Source of the DNA: CAVPCY01 sp963702525
GTDB taxonomy: Bacteria > Actinomycetota > Coriobacteriia > Anaerosomatales > PHET01
Direction of reading: 5' to 3'
NCBI GenBank assembly: GCA_963702525.1
Contig: CAVPCY010000013.1
Location: 1-64,000 of the forward strand
DNA length: 64,000 nt
Positions within the stretch are counted from its first letter, which is position 1; each line of letters starts with the position of its first letter. The position numbers and the translations under genes were made by a program. Below, piece after piece: positions 25,447 through 33,725 of this stretch. Below the pieces are notes generated by a model that was not told where the DNA came from, made no database searches, and saw only the letters and a program-made list of their open reading frames with translations.

Positions 25447-26383
25447 GTTCGCCGAGAAGACACGCGTCTTCCTCGAGTTGGTCAAGTTCGAGCATTCCGT
25501 CTTCGCGTTGCCGTACGCCTACATCGGTGCCCTGTACGGCGCGGCGTGGTTCGCTTCCTTCGGAGCGACCGACCCTACGAGTGCAACGAACTCCGCCATG
25601 CTCAACCCGTGGGTATTGGCCGGAGGCTGGCCCACCCCGGCAGCGCTCTTCTGGATCACTGTGGTCATGGTGGGTGCCCGCGCGTTCGCATTCGTCGTCA
25701 ACCGCGCCGTCGACAAGGAGATAGACGCCCGCAATCCCCGAACCGCCGGGCGCGCGATTCCCGCCGGGCTCGTGAAGGCGTGGGAGCTGTGGCTCTTTGC
25801 CGCCCTGATGCTCGCGGCCTACCTGTTCGGCGTGTGGCAGCTCGCACCGATCACACGCTGGCTGTGGCCCATTCCGCTGGCGGCGTTTGTGACCTACCCG
25901 TACACGAAACGCTTCACGCCCCTGTGCCACTACTGGTTGGGGCTATGCCTTGGCCTCGCACCGGTGGGCGGCTGGGTGGCTCTGGGTGCCGACATCGGCG
26001 ACCCGGCGCCGTGGGCCCTGGGCCTGGCGGTGCTGTTGTGGACTGCCGGCTTCGACATCATCTACGCGACGCAGGACGTCGAGTGTGATGTTCGCGACGG
26101 TGTCCACTCGATGCCGGCCGACTTCGGCGTCGGACCTGCGCTGGTGCAGACACGCGTAAACCACGTGCTGACGGTGGTGTTCCTTGTCGTGGGCGGCGCC
26201 ATGGCGGGTGCCGGCTGGCCGTGGTACCTGGGCGTCGCGGTCGCTGCCGCGCTGCTGCTGTACGAGAACGCGATCGTCTCGGCACGCGATCTCTCTCGAG
26301 TCAACGCTGCGTTCTTCACGATAAACGGTATCATCGCGGTGGTGGTGGGCCTGGGGGCCTTCGTCGACCGCCTGCTCGCCTAG
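25439..26383 (+). CDS. ubiA: UbiA-family prenyltransferase
   Basis: The 314-residue integral membrane protein has about eight to nine helices. Both aspartate-rich Mg-diphosphate motifs are present: NRAVDKEIDARNPRT (about residue 86) and ATQDVECDVRDG (about residue 207). It attaches an isoprenoid chain to an aromatic acceptor during quinone synthesis. The TTG start at 25439 overlaps the ubiD stop by eight bases and gives the usual N-terminus (FLELVKFEHSVFALPYAY). It may correspond to MqnP of the futalosine pathway; the ubiD-ubiA-ubiX order supports this. Confidence 0.92.
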   Translation: MSRFAEKTRVFLELVKFEHSVFALPYAYIGALYGAAWFASFGATDPTSATNSAMLNPWVLAGGWPTPAALFWITVVMVGARAFAFVVNRAVDKEIDARNPRTAGRAIPAGLVKAWELWLFAALMLAAYLFGVWQLAPITRWLWPIPLAAFVTYPYTKRFTPLCHYWLGLCLGLAPVGGWVALGADIGDPAPWALGLAVLLWTAGFDIIYATQDVECDVRDGVHSMPADFGVGPALVQTRVNHVLTVVFLVVGGAMAGAGWPWYLGVAVAAALLLYENAIVSARDLSRVNAAFFTINGIIAVVVGLGAFVDRLLA

Positions 26384-26393
26384 AGGAGTGCAT

Positions 26394-27005
26394 ATGGCTC
26401 GGATCGCGGTCGTCATGAGCGGTGCGTCTGGGAGCGCTTACGGGATGCGCCTCACCGAGCAGCTCGTCTCGCTGGGCCACGAGGTCGTGTTCTGCGCGAC
26501 CGCGACGGGGCGGGAGGTCTGCTCACACGAGCTGGGCTTCGAGTTGCCGCTTGGCAATGCCGAGGCGGCTGCCGTGTCGCTTGCGACCTTCCTAGAGCTC
26601 CCCTCGGCCGAGCGGATCCGGGTGGCCTATCCCGACGACCTGTTCGATCCCATAGCGAGCGGCTCGCACCCGGTCGATGCGCTTATCGTCGCGCCGGCGA
26701 GCATGGGCTTTTGCGGAAGTGTGGCCTCGGGCCTGGCGTCGAATCTGCCCGAGCGTGCGGCCGACGTCGCACTCAAGGAGCGCCGTCCGCTCGTACTCGT
26801 GCCGCGCGAGACACCCTTCTCGCTCGTCCATCTGCGCAATCTCACGGCTCTCGCCGAGGCCGGCGCGATCGTGCTGCCCGCCAGCCCGGCGTTCTACTTC
26901 GGGCCGGAGACGATCGATGATCTGGTCTCCTTCGTGGTGGGCAAGGTGCTCGACGTGCTTGGTGTCGAGCACGACCTGTTCAAGCGCTGGGGGGACCAAG
27001 CGTAG
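26394..27005 (+). CDS. ubiX: UbiX flavin prenyltransferase
   Basis: The 203-residue protein is a UbiX-type flavoprotein that prenylates FMN to make the cofactor of UbiD. Visible motifs are MSGASGSAYG at the N-terminus, IVAPASMGFCGSVASGLASN, and VLVPRETPFSLVHLRN followed by VLPASPAFYFGP. The ATG at 26394 was preferred over an in-frame GTG six bases earlier because AGGAG is then ideally spaced. It ends the ubiD-ubiA-ubiX operon, beginning ten bases after ubiA. Confidence 0.95.
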   Translation: MARIAVVMSGASGSAYGMRLTEQLVSLGHEVVFCATATGREVCSHELGFELPLGNAEAAAVSLATFLELPSAERIRVAYPDDLFDPIASGSHPVDALIVAPASMGFCGSVASGLASNLPERAADVALKERRPLVLVPRETPFSLVHLRNLTALAEAGAIVLPASPAFYFGPETIDDLVSFVVGKVLDVLGVEHDLFKRWGDQA

Positions 27006-27050
27006 TAGCGGGCACGTAGGAAGACCGAGACAAGGGAAGGGGAGAGCCCG

Positions 27051-27556
27051 ATGGTCGACGAGAACAGCGAGATCATGCCTGAGCCGGCGGCTGAGATTGC
27101 CGAAGCCGAAACGCCCGCCGAGGTGCCGGAAGTGCCGGAACCGCCTGCTGACGTTCCGCCCGCGCCCGACGTCGTGGTGGCCCAGGCCACTGCTCCGGAG
27201 CCCCCGGCTGTTGAGCAACCGTCCGCGCCCGCCTCGGTGCCGGTTCCACCCGCAGCGCCTCGGCCGACCCCGCGCCCGGCTATGCTCCATCGGCCGCGCC
27301 CCCTGCGGTTGCCAGTGACAAGAGCAAGGTCGCGGCGGGTGTCTTCGGCATCCTGCTCGGATCGCTCGGGGTCCACAAGTTCTACCTCGGTTACACCAAG
27401 GAGGGCATCATCATGCTGCTTGTGAGCGTGCTGTCCTTCGGGTTCCTGGCAGGGATAGTCGGCATCGTCGGGCTCGTGGAGGGCATCCTCTACCTGACGA
27501 AGACCGACGATGAGTTCTACTCGACGTACGTGGCCGGCCGCAAGGCGTGGTTCTAG
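27051..27556 (+). pseudogene. TM2-domain membrane protein, one frameshift as read
   Basis: An acidic and proline-rich N-terminal region (about 75 residues from the ATG at 27051, preceded by GGGGAG) is followed, in a different frame, by a complete TM2 domain (KVAAGVFGILLGSLGVHKFYLG, then a second hydrophobic helix) ending at 27556. The frame must change near 27270-27280, within the proline/alanine-rich stretch, as if one base were missing in CGCCCGGC. No start codon in the second frame would yield the TM2 domain alone. TM2 proteins are small two-helix membrane proteins of unknown function. A base-calling error is likely. Confidence 0.7.
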
Positions 27557-27696
27557 CGGCAGCGCGAGTTCTCGATCGCCGAGAATGACTAAGCCTGAAC
27601 TTGACGTTGAAGTGTGACGGAGCGCACACTACGCGTGTAGGGGCCATAGGACACACAGCACCAGTCGCAGCATTCGTCGTAGCAGAAGGGGCGGTC

Positions 27697-27849
27697 ATGA
27701 CCCTGTCACAGGCGCGCAAGCGCTTCCCCCACGTGCCCACCGAGATCGTGAAGTGGGCCGTCGAGAACATCCGCGATCCTCGTGACTTGGAGCGCGGGCT
27801 GAACAGGCTCGAGCAGTCGAAGCTCGTGCAGCTGAAGTACTCGACCTAG
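27697..27849 (+). CDS. Small basic protein, unknown function
   Basis: The ATG at 27697 (AGAAGGGG upstream) begins a 50-residue protein rich in charged residues (ARKRFPHVPTEIVKW; DLERGLNRLEQSKLV) and predicted to be helical. No family is recognised. A longer reading from 27601 is possible but its first 32 residues look non-coding. It stands alone between the TM2 gene and the convergent glycosyltransferase. Confidence 0.5.
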   Translation: MTLSQARKRFPHVPTEIVKWAVENIRDPRDLERGLNRLEQSKLVQLKYST

Positions 27850-27862
27850 CGCACCAGAGCCC

Positions 27863-29053
27863 TCAGAACCGCAGTCTGCGTGGCAGCGCGAGGCGTGCGA
27901 AGCGCCGCCGCCGCTTGCGCGACTCGATGGCACGCTCGTAGTGGCGCTCGAGCCGCTCGGCCTCGTTCTCGATCGAGAAGTGCTGCGCCCGCTCGCGTGC
28001 GGCGGAAGCCAGCGCCGTGCGATACGTCTCGTCTCCCAGCACCAGATCGAACGCGCCGGCGAGCGCCTCGGGCACTGCCGGCGTGATCACACCGGTGCGC
28101 CCGGTGATCACGAAGTCTTCGACCGCGTGGTCCTCGACCGCGATGACCGGCAGTCCGGCGGCCATCGCTTCGCCGATCACCAGACCCTGGGTCTCGGTGG
28201 TGGAGGCGAACGCGAACGCATCGGCACAGTGGTACGCGGCGACCGCATCCGGCCCCTTGAGGTAGCCTAGGAAGCTGACTCGGCTCGTGAGACCCAGTTC
28301 CTCGGTCATCCGCTCGAGTTCTGCCCTGTGCGGTCCGTCTCCGCCGAGGAGCAGGCGCACGTTGGGCAGGCGCGAGTGCCAGAGCGCGCGGAGCAGCACG
28401 TCGACGCTCTTCTCCCTGCCGAGACGCCCCATGAACAGCAACACTCGGTCGTCGGGTTGAATGCCGGCCTGCACCTTGAGGGCCTCGACCCGCGCGGGGT
28501 CGGCTTCGGCATACTTCTGGACGTCCACACCCGTGGCGATCACGTCGATGGGCACCTTCACGCCCCAGTCGCGCAGGTAGCGCTCGACCTTGGTCGAGGG
28601 CGCGACGATCGAGGTGCACCGCTGGCAGAAGTCGCGCGAGAGTCGCTCGGCAAGCTTCTTGGTGAGGCGGGTCTCCCACACGTAGTGGACGTACTCGGGG
28701 TAGAGCGTGTGGTACGTGTGCACGTAGGGAATGCGGTGACGCCTGGCTACCGACAGGCCGAACAGACCGATGCTGAAGGGGTCATGGGAGTGCACGACAT
28801 CGAGTTCGATGTCGTCGACGACGCGCAGTGCTTCGATCGACAAGGGGGAGGCGAGGCGCATCTCGGGCTGGAAGGCGAAAGGAACCGATCTGAATCGGAC
28901 CACGCCGTCGCCATCGTCCTCGTGATCGGGTGTGGGGGCGAAGACGTAGACCTCGTGGCCGCGGTCCTGAAGGGCCTTCCTGAACAGGCAGATAGAGGTC
29001 ACGACGCCATTGATCTGAGGCGTGTAGGTGTCTGTGAAGAAGCCGATCCGCAC
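27863..29053 (-). CDS. Family 4 glycosyltransferase
   Basis: The 396-residue cytoplasmic or membrane-associated enzyme has the GT-B fold: an N-terminal MRIGFFTDTYTPQINGVVTS acceptor-side loop, a HSHDPFSIG/HTYHTLYPEY region, and the C-terminal nucleotide-sugar motif ending in STTETQGLVIGEAMAAGLP. This pattern is typical of alpha-monoglucosyldiacylglycerol or phosphatidylinositol mannosyltransferase-like enzymes that glycosylate membrane lipids. The C-terminus is strongly basic (RKRRRRFARLALPRRLRF), consistent with membrane binding. It is a single-gene unit on the minus strand. Confidence 0.9.
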   Translation of the reverse strand: MRIGFFTDTYTPQINGVVTSICLFRKALQDRGHEVYVFAPTPDHEDDGDGVVRFRSVPFAFQPEMRLASPLSIEALRVVDDIELDVVHSHDPFSIGLFGLSVARRHRIPYVHTYHTLYPEYVHYVWETRLTKKLAERLSRDFCQRCTSIVAPSTKVERYLRDWGVKVPIDVIATGVDVQKYAEADPARVEALKVQAGIQPDDRVLLFMGRLGREKSVDVLLRALWHSRLPNVRLLLGGDGPHRAELERMTEELGLTSRVSFLGYLKGPDAVAAYHCADAFAFASTTETQGLVIGEAMAAGLPVIAVEDHAVEDFVITGRTGVITPAVPEALAGAFDLVLGDETYRTALASAARERAQHFSIENEAERLERHYERAIESRKRRRRFARLALPRRLRF

Positions 29054-29157
29054 CGCGTGGACGCCTCCTGTGTGCCGCAGAACCGTAGGACCATCGTGAC
29101 AGCACGAAAGTGTAGCAGTAGGGCGGCGTGCAGTCGGCGGAGCGGGAGGAACGCGAA

Positions 29158-29184
29158 CGGCCGGCTTCAGATGCGAGCCGGCCG
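29158..29184 (-). terminator. Hairpin downstream of tRNA-Cys
   Basis: A perfect 9-bp stem (CGGCCGGCT with AGCCGGCCG) and nine-base loop lie ten bases after the tRNA-Cys 3' end on the minus strand. It fits the terminator of that tRNA transcript, although the T run is short. Confidence 0.6.
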
Positions 29185-29194
29185 CTTGGTTCTA

Positions 29195-29268
29195 TGGAGG
29201 CGACGCCCAGATTCGAACTGGGGATAAAGGCTTTGCAGGCCTCTGCCTTACCACTTGGCCACGTCGCC
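29195..29268 (-). tRNA. tRNA-Cys (GCA)
   Basis: On the minus strand a 7-bp acceptor stem (GGCGACG/CGTCGCC), a T arm with GTTCGAAT, an anticodon loop CTGCAAA with anticodon GCA, and an encoded CCA end form a complete 74-base tRNA. A cysteine tRNA lacking a long variable arm is as expected. Confidence 0.95.
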
Positions 29269-29358
29269 GTATTGTGACGCTCCTACGCCTGTCAAATCAC
29301 GAAGGCCGGTCTCGATTGGGCCGCTCGGGCCTGAGGACCGACCTCCGACGAGGATCGA

Positions 29359-29434
29359 TGGAGCGGACGACCGGATTCGAACCGGCGACCCCAACCTTGG
29401 CAAGGTTGTGCTCTACCAACTGAGCCACGTCCGC
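29359..29434 (-). tRNA. tRNA-Gly (GCC)
   Basis: On the minus strand the acceptor stem GCGGACG/CGTCCGC, the D arm GCTCAGTTGGTAGAGC, the anticodon stem-loop ACCTTGCCAAGGT with anticodon GCC, the T loop GTTCGAATCC and the encoded CCA are all present. It is 76 bases long. Confidence 0.95.
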
Positions 29435-29581
29435 GCGCAACGGCTAGTCTAGCGATTGGGTTTCGGGCACGCAAGAACCATTTTGCCCTGCTGTGACGCG
29501 TCGGGCGCGTTTGGGTCTTGGCAGCGGCGTGCGCTTTGCTACACTATCGTTCGCTGCCTTGACGGGCGGCGCCAAACGGAT

Positions 29582-29656
29582 GGGCGCTTAGCTCAGGGGG
29601 AGAGCACTTCCTTGACGCGGAAGGGGTCAGAGGTTCAAATCCTCTAGCGCCCACCA
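29582..29656 (+). tRNA. tRNA-Val (GAC)
   Basis: The acceptor stem GGGCGCT/AGCGCCC, the anticodon stem-loop CTTCC-TTGACGC-GGAAG with anticodon GAC, the T arm AGAGGTTCAAATCCTCT and the encoded CCA form a 75-base tRNA. Its last eight bases are the first part of a 49-base sequence repeated at 30806. Confidence 0.95.
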
Positions 29657-29697
29657 TGAACTTGACGAGGCCCCGGCGACATCGCCGGGGCCTTTCG
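29649..29697 (+). repeat. 49-base direct repeat, copy 1 (tRNA-Val 3' end plus terminator)
   Basis: These 49 bases, starting with GCCCACCATGAACTTGACG and ending in the terminator tail GGCCTTTCG, recur without mismatch at 30806-30854. The first eight bases are the end of tRNA-Val. A repeat that covers a tRNA 3' end is the usual signature of att sites of elements that insert into tRNA genes. Confidence 0.85.
29668..29695 (+). terminator. Terminator of tRNA-Val
   Basis: A 12-bp GC-rich stem, AGGCCCCGGCGA with TCGCCGGGGCCT, is followed by a short T run, twelve bases after the tRNA end. Confidence 0.85.
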
Positions 29698-29904
29698 TGT
29701 CGTATCTAGCCCTGATCGGAGTTGAACCGTCTCGGCCGCACGAATCCGGCGGAAATCTCTCCCTCAGTCATACCTTTGGCCGATAGCCACCGCCTACGAC
29801 GCATTGCTAAGGTATCTTCAGCCACCGCCTCGGAAAGGGTATAGGCCTACAGTGACTTGCCGCTCTGGCCGGGAGGACGGGCCAGAGGATAGGGAGGGGT
29901 TCAC

Positions 29905-30573
29905 GTGAAGAAGCGCCTGCTCGTGCTTTGCGTCTTGACACTGGCTGTAGCGTGCGTGTTGCCATCCACTGCTATGGCCAAGACCAGGACGAAGTTGTCT
30001 GTCAGCGTCACATCGAGCTATGAGCACTTCGACAAGGATCCCTACATCTCTGGCACGTTGAAGACTTCTTCTGGCAGGGCCCTGAAGAACAAGGTCGTGA
30101 AGCTCTACTGCGGGTCCAGGTACATCGGACACCAGCACACAAACTCCCGTGGCAAGGTCAAGTTCCGGGCGGTGCTCCCGGGATCGGCTTGGTCCGGGAC
30201 GTGGAGGATGAAGTACGCGGGTAGCTCGAAATACCGGAGGGTCACTTCCGCCGGCAAGTCCACGAGATTACACATTCATTTCGATGACTGGGCAACGTAC
30301 GTCGAGGCAGAGGTGGATGACGACGGCAACCCGATCGATGTGGGCCATCCGACGGACGTGTTCAGCATGGACGTGTTCCTGGAGGAGGGGCGGTCCTATG
30401 CAATCGAGCCCTCCGAGTCAACGCTCGAAAGCGTGTACGACTCCGCAGGGGATTTGGTCTGGCAGAGTGACGACTACTACGATTGGTACGTGTTCACGGC
30501 CGCCTATGACGACACGTACACCTTCTACTTCGACTCGGGGAGCACTGACGACTTGTCGGTTCTGGTCTGGTAG
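29905..30573 (+). CDS. Secreted protein with Ig-like fold, unknown function
   Basis: The 222-residue product begins with a clear signal peptide (MKKRLLVLCVLTLAVACVLP, cleavage near AMA-KT). Residues about 30-110 have the alternating strand pattern of a bacterial Ig-like domain (TLKTSSGRALKNKVVKLY; GKVKFRAVLPGS). The C-terminal half (about 125-222) is acidic and aromatic-rich and resembles a pre-peptidase-type beta domain ending in DDLSVLVW. A GTG start follows GGGAGGGG. It is the only gene between the two copies of the 49-base tRNA-Val repeat, suggesting acquisition. The specific role is unknown, probably surface-associated. Confidence 0.7.
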   Translation: MKKRLLVLCVLTLAVACVLPSTAMAKTRTKLSVSVTSSYEHFDKDPYISGTLKTSSGRALKNKVVKLYCGSRYIGHQHTNSRGKVKFRAVLPGSAWSGTWRMKYAGSSKYRRVTSAGKSTRLHIHFDDWATYVEAEVDDDGNPIDVGHPTDVFSMDVFLEEGRSYAIEPSESTLESVYDSAGDLVWQSDDYYDWYVFTAAYDDTYTFYFDSGSTDDLSVLVW

Positions 30574-30796
30574 CACCTGCGAGGTTGTGCTTGACACATT
30601 CGTTCGTGGGTCTGAAGGGCCGCGTTTGGGGTCTCGATAGCAGCCAGTAGAGAAGGCCGGTCAGCCAATCGTCTGCTCGTATCACGTGCGTCGTTTCTCA
30701 AGTGCGAGCGCGACGCTGGCTGCGAAGCTCCCCAGGTAGGAGCTCAAGCGCTTCGAAGTCATCGAGCCGACGGACGCACCGCGGCAACGAAGCGCG

Positions 30797-30814
30797 TCCA
30801 CGATGGCCCACCAT
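30797..30814 (+). repeat. 18-base repeat shared with 32417-32434
   Basis: The 18 bases TCCACGATGGCCCACCAT occur here and again at 32417-32434, flanking the enolase gene. Both contain GCCCACCAT, the end of tRNA-Val plus one base, so this is a third partial copy of the same junction. Confidence 0.7.
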
Positions 30815-30854
30815 GAACTTGACGAGGCCCCGGCGACATCGCCGGGGCCTTTCG
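30806..30854 (+). repeat. 49-base direct repeat, copy 2
   Basis: This is the perfect second copy of 29649-29697. Here the tRNA body is absent and only its last eight bases, the intergenic bases and the terminator are present. The two copies are 1157 bases apart and enclose only the secreted-protein gene. Confidence 0.85.
30825..30852 (+). terminator. Duplicated tRNA-Val terminator
   Basis: This is the same 12-bp stem and T run as at 29668, carried within the second repeat copy. It would end any transcript crossing from the secreted-protein gene. Confidence 0.75.
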
Positions 30855-31036
30855 CGTTGCCGAGCACCAACGGGATTCTGAGATGCAATCGGGAACAGAT
30901 GATTTGTGACGTAATGAGCAGCCCATTTCAAGGTGAGCGCATTCACTTCGCTGGGCAACGCCTTGAACTGGCTGATTGGCGCCTGAGGTCAGCGTTCAGC
31001 CGAGGGTGAGACCGTCGAGACGGGAAGGGGTCACTG

Positions 31037-32311
31037 ATGTCAGAGATCCAGGGGGTGCGCGCCCTTGAGGTACTCGACTCGAGAGGCAACCCGACGGTGC
31101 GGGTCTACGTAGACCTCGACAGCGGGGAGACGGGCGTTGCGACCGTCCCGTCGGGTGCCTCAACCGGAGAGAATGAGGCCGTCGAGCTTCGTGACGGTGA
31201 CGCCTCGCGCTACTGCGGCAAGGGGGTTCTGACCGCCGTTCGCAACGTCGAGGACCGGATCGCGCCGGAGATCATCGGGCTGGACCCTTCAAGTCAGGCC
31301 GACGTCGACCATGTGATGATTGAGCTTGACGGGACGCCCAACAAGTCGTCACTGGGCGCGAACGCAATGCTGGGCGTTTCGATGGCTGTAGCTTGCGCCG
31401 CCTCCCTCTCGGCCGGATTGCCCCTATACGCGTATCTCGGCGGAGCCAGCTCAACGAGGCTCCCGGTACCGATGATGAACATCCTCAACGGCGGCAAGCA
31501 TGCCGCCAACAGCGTCGACTTCCAGGAGTTCATGGTCTTTCCGATCGGAGCTACATCGTTCGCCGAGGCGTTGCGAGCGGGCACTGAGACGTTCCACGCT
31601 CTGGCCGCGATCCTGAAGAAGCGAGGCTACTCGACCGCTGTCGGCGACGAGGGCGGTTTCGCACCTGATCTGAAGTCTGACGAGGAGGCGTGTGAAGTCA
31701 TCGTCGAGGCAATCGAGGCGGCTGGCTATGTGCCCGGACGCGACATCTGCCTAGCCCTGGATCCGGCGGCTTCGTCCTTCTACGAGCGCGGCAAATACGT
31801 TCTCTCGAAGTCAGGAGCCGGCACGAAGACCAGCGACGAGATGGTCGAGCTGTATGCCGACTGGGTCGAACGCTATCCGATCATCTCGATAGAGGACGGC
31901 ATGGCTGAGGATGACTGGAACGGCTTCGCCTCTGCTACGGCTCGCTTGGGGGACCGCATCCAAATCGTTGGCGACGACCTCTACGTGACGAATCCCCTTT
32001 TCATCCGCAAGGGTTTGGAGCGCAAGAGCTCCAACTCCGTGCTGATCAAGCTCAACCAGATCGGCACTCTGACCGAGACCGTCGAAGCGATAGACCTTTG
32101 CCGTGAAGCCGGCTGGTCGTTCGTGGTTTCCCACCGGTCGGGCGAGACCGAGGACACCTTCATCGCCGACTTCGCGGTCGCAATGGGCGGAGGCCAAATC
32201 AAGACAGGCTCAGCCTGTCGGAGTGAGCGGATCGCCAAGTACAACCGTTTGCTTGAGATCGAGGCCGGGCTCGGCGCTTCGGCCATCTTCACGCCTCCGG
32301 TCAACATCTGA
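31037..32311 (+). CDS. eno: Enolase
   Basis: The 424-residue enzyme interconverts 2-phosphoglycerate and phosphoenolpyruvate in glycolysis. Family motifs are complete: LDSRGNPTV at the N-terminus, GASTGENEA, GDEGGFAP, the metal-binding SIEDGMAEDDW and VGDDLYVTN, the catalytic lysine region LIKLNQIGTLTET and SHRSGETED. GAAGGGG precedes the ATG. Unusually, this core gene lies between partial copies of the tRNA-Val 3' end (30806 and 32417), which suggests that it may have been brought in or is an extra copy; whether another enolase exists elsewhere cannot be told. Confidence 0.97.
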   Translation: MSEIQGVRALEVLDSRGNPTVRVYVDLDSGETGVATVPSGASTGENEAVELRDGDASRYCGKGVLTAVRNVEDRIAPEIIGLDPSSQADVDHVMIELDGTPNKSSLGANAMLGVSMAVACAASLSAGLPLYAYLGGASSTRLPVPMMNILNGGKHAANSVDFQEFMVFPIGATSFAEALRAGTETFHALAAILKKRGYSTAVGDEGGFAPDLKSDEEACEVIVEAIEAAGYVPGRDICLALDPAASSFYERGKYVLSKSGAGTKTSDEMVELYADWVERYPIISIEDGMAEDDWNGFASATARLGDRIQIVGDDLYVTNPLFIRKGLERKSSNSVLIKLNQIGTLTETVEAIDLCREAGWSFVVSHRSGETEDTFIADFAVAMGGGQIKTGSACRSERIAKYNRLLEIEAGLGASAIFTPPVNI

Positions 32312-32416
32312 GTAGACAGATGTGCGTGGCGTTGGCCTTCCGTCCGCCAGCCTGACCTGACCATCGCTTGGAACTGGTGATTCCCCTGTCAGCAAGTCCT
32401 CACGGCTACAAAGCCA

Positions 32417-32434
32417 TCCACGATGGCCCACCAT
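32417..32434 (+). repeat. 18-base repeat, second copy
   Basis: This is identical to 30797-30814 and again contains GCCCACCAT, matching the tRNA-Val end. It closes the segment that carries enolase. The bases from here to the Rieske gene show nothing else. Confidence 0.7.
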
Positions 32435-32513
32435 CTGTCGGAGGCCGGCCGCACTCGGGAACACACCGTGTCAGACGACATTGCTCTCTGAGCGCGCAAG
32501 GAAGGGCGGCTAC

Positions 32514-32900
32514 ATGAGTGAATTCATCGAGATTCCGGGTGTTGCGGACATGAGCGACGGCGAGTTGCGGCAGGCCGACGTCGACGGGCATGAGCTCGTG
32601 GTGGCGTACGTGGGCGACCGGTTCTATGTGGCGGACAACCACTGCCCGCATCTGGGCGGCAGGCTCTCGAAAAGCACTCTCGAGGGGACGGTGATCACCT
32701 GCCACCTCCACCACTCGCAGTTCGACCTCGCCGACGGCCACGTGGTCCGCTGGACTGACTGGAGCGGAGCGGTCCTGACGATCGCGGAACTGGCACGGCA
32801 TCCACGGCCGTTGCGCACCTACGAGGTGAAGGTCGAGGACGGCAAGGTATTCGTCGGCCCCGAGATTCCGCCGCTCGCCGAGGCGCCGGAGGTCTACTGA
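32514..32900 (+). CDS. Rieske [2Fe-2S] ferredoxin-type protein
   Basis: The 128-residue cytoplasmic protein is a single Rieske domain. The cluster ligands are in CPHLGGRLS and CHLHHSQFD, giving the CxH and CxxH pairs that bind a [2Fe-2S] cluster. Stand-alone Rieske ferredoxins carry electrons to oxygenases or reductases. The ATG at 32514 follows GAAGGGCGG and directly precedes the domain. No dedicated partner is adjacent. Confidence 0.9.
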   Translation: MSEFIEIPGVADMSDGELRQADVDGHELVVAYVGDRFYVADNHCPHLGGRLSKSTLEGTVITCHLHHSQFDLADGHVVRWTDWSGAVLTIAELARHPRPLRTYEVKVEDGKVFVGPEIPPLAEAPEVY

Positions 32901-32907
32901 CTCGCTG

Positions 32908-33660
32908 TCACTCGGCGACCGCGACCTGCGCGCTCGGGTCGAGCGGGTTTGTGCGCACGGCGAGCGAGAAGAGGTAGGGGTAGTGCGCCTGCAGATGCTG
33001 CAGGTACTCGATCCACACCTCTCCGAGCAGCAAGTAAGCGCGCTTCACGTCACCAGCAAGGTGAGCGGCGTCCGGTCTGGTGAGCGTCGAGAGGTCCGCG
33101 CGCGCCTCCAGCTCTTCGGCAACGTGGGTGGCGGCCCATAGCAGGTCGCTGAACTGCTCGTGCTCTACCAGGCCTTGATTGCCAAGCAGGCTCAGCATGT
33201 ACGACTTCTTCTCCGACAGCAGGAGCTTGAGTTCGTTCAGGTCGCACGCTGTCAGATCGATCTTCGCCTCGTGCACCTTGAACGCCGCGCGTGCTTTCGT
33301 GTAGTCGGTAGGCTTCCAGCTCATTCGTGGCACGAGGTCGTCACGCACCTCGCCTAGGGAGCTGTCGATCAATGCGAGCTTGCCCAGGAGCGTCGTTCCG
33401 GCCTCTGAGAAGAACGCTCCGACGACCATGTTGAGCTTCTGACGCATCTCGGCGCGCTCTCGGTCTCGCGTGACTCGGTCGATGAAGACGGTTACCAGCA
33501 GGACCTGCAGGAACAGGAAGGCGAGGTCTCCCACAAGGAACCGGAGCATCTCGTTGTGGAACGCTGGGTTGGGGAACAGGGCCCAGCGAGCGACGTAGAA
33601 CGCGGCGGTCAGCAACAGCATGAGTCCCGCCAGCTGCAGTTGCCATTTCTGGACGCGCAT
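32908..33660 (-). CDS. Membrane protein of unknown function
   Basis: The 250-residue product has two N-terminal transmembrane helices (about 8-28 and 42-65) and a long, charged, mostly helical cytoplasmic part containing VTRDRERAEMRQKLNMVVGAFFSEAG. I do not recognise a named family. It may act as a membrane-tethered scaffold or sensor. The ATG at 33660 follows a GAGGAG site at somewhat long spacing. It is divergent from the cytochrome lipoprotein gene and almost abuts the convergent Rieske gene. Confidence 0.6.
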   Translation of the reverse strand: MRVQKWQLQLAGLMLLLTAAFYVARWALFPNPAFHNEMLRFLVGDLAFLFLQVLLVTVFIDRVTRDRERAEMRQKLNMVVGAFFSEAGTTLLGKLALIDSSLGEVRDDLVPRMSWKPTDYTKARAAFKVHEAKIDLTACDLNELKLLLSEKKSYMLSLLGNQGLVEHEQFSDLLWAATHVAEELEARADLSTLTRPDAAHLAGDVKRAYLLLGEVWIEYLQHLQAHYPYLFSLAVRTNPLDPSAQVAVAE

Positions 33661-33725
33661 CCCGTGCGGCCCTCTCCTCAGGGGTACATATGGTTCGAAG
33701 CATACCTGACGCACGGGGAGGCACT

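Larger units (their letters stand above)
30574..31036. other. Gene-free stretch between secreted protein and enolase
   Basis: No supported coding sequence lies here. It holds the second copy of the 49-base repeat (30806-30854), its terminator hairpin, an 18-base repeat shared with 32417, and the enolase ribosome site GAAGGGG. The short open frames on both strands show no conserved sequence. Confidence 0.6.
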
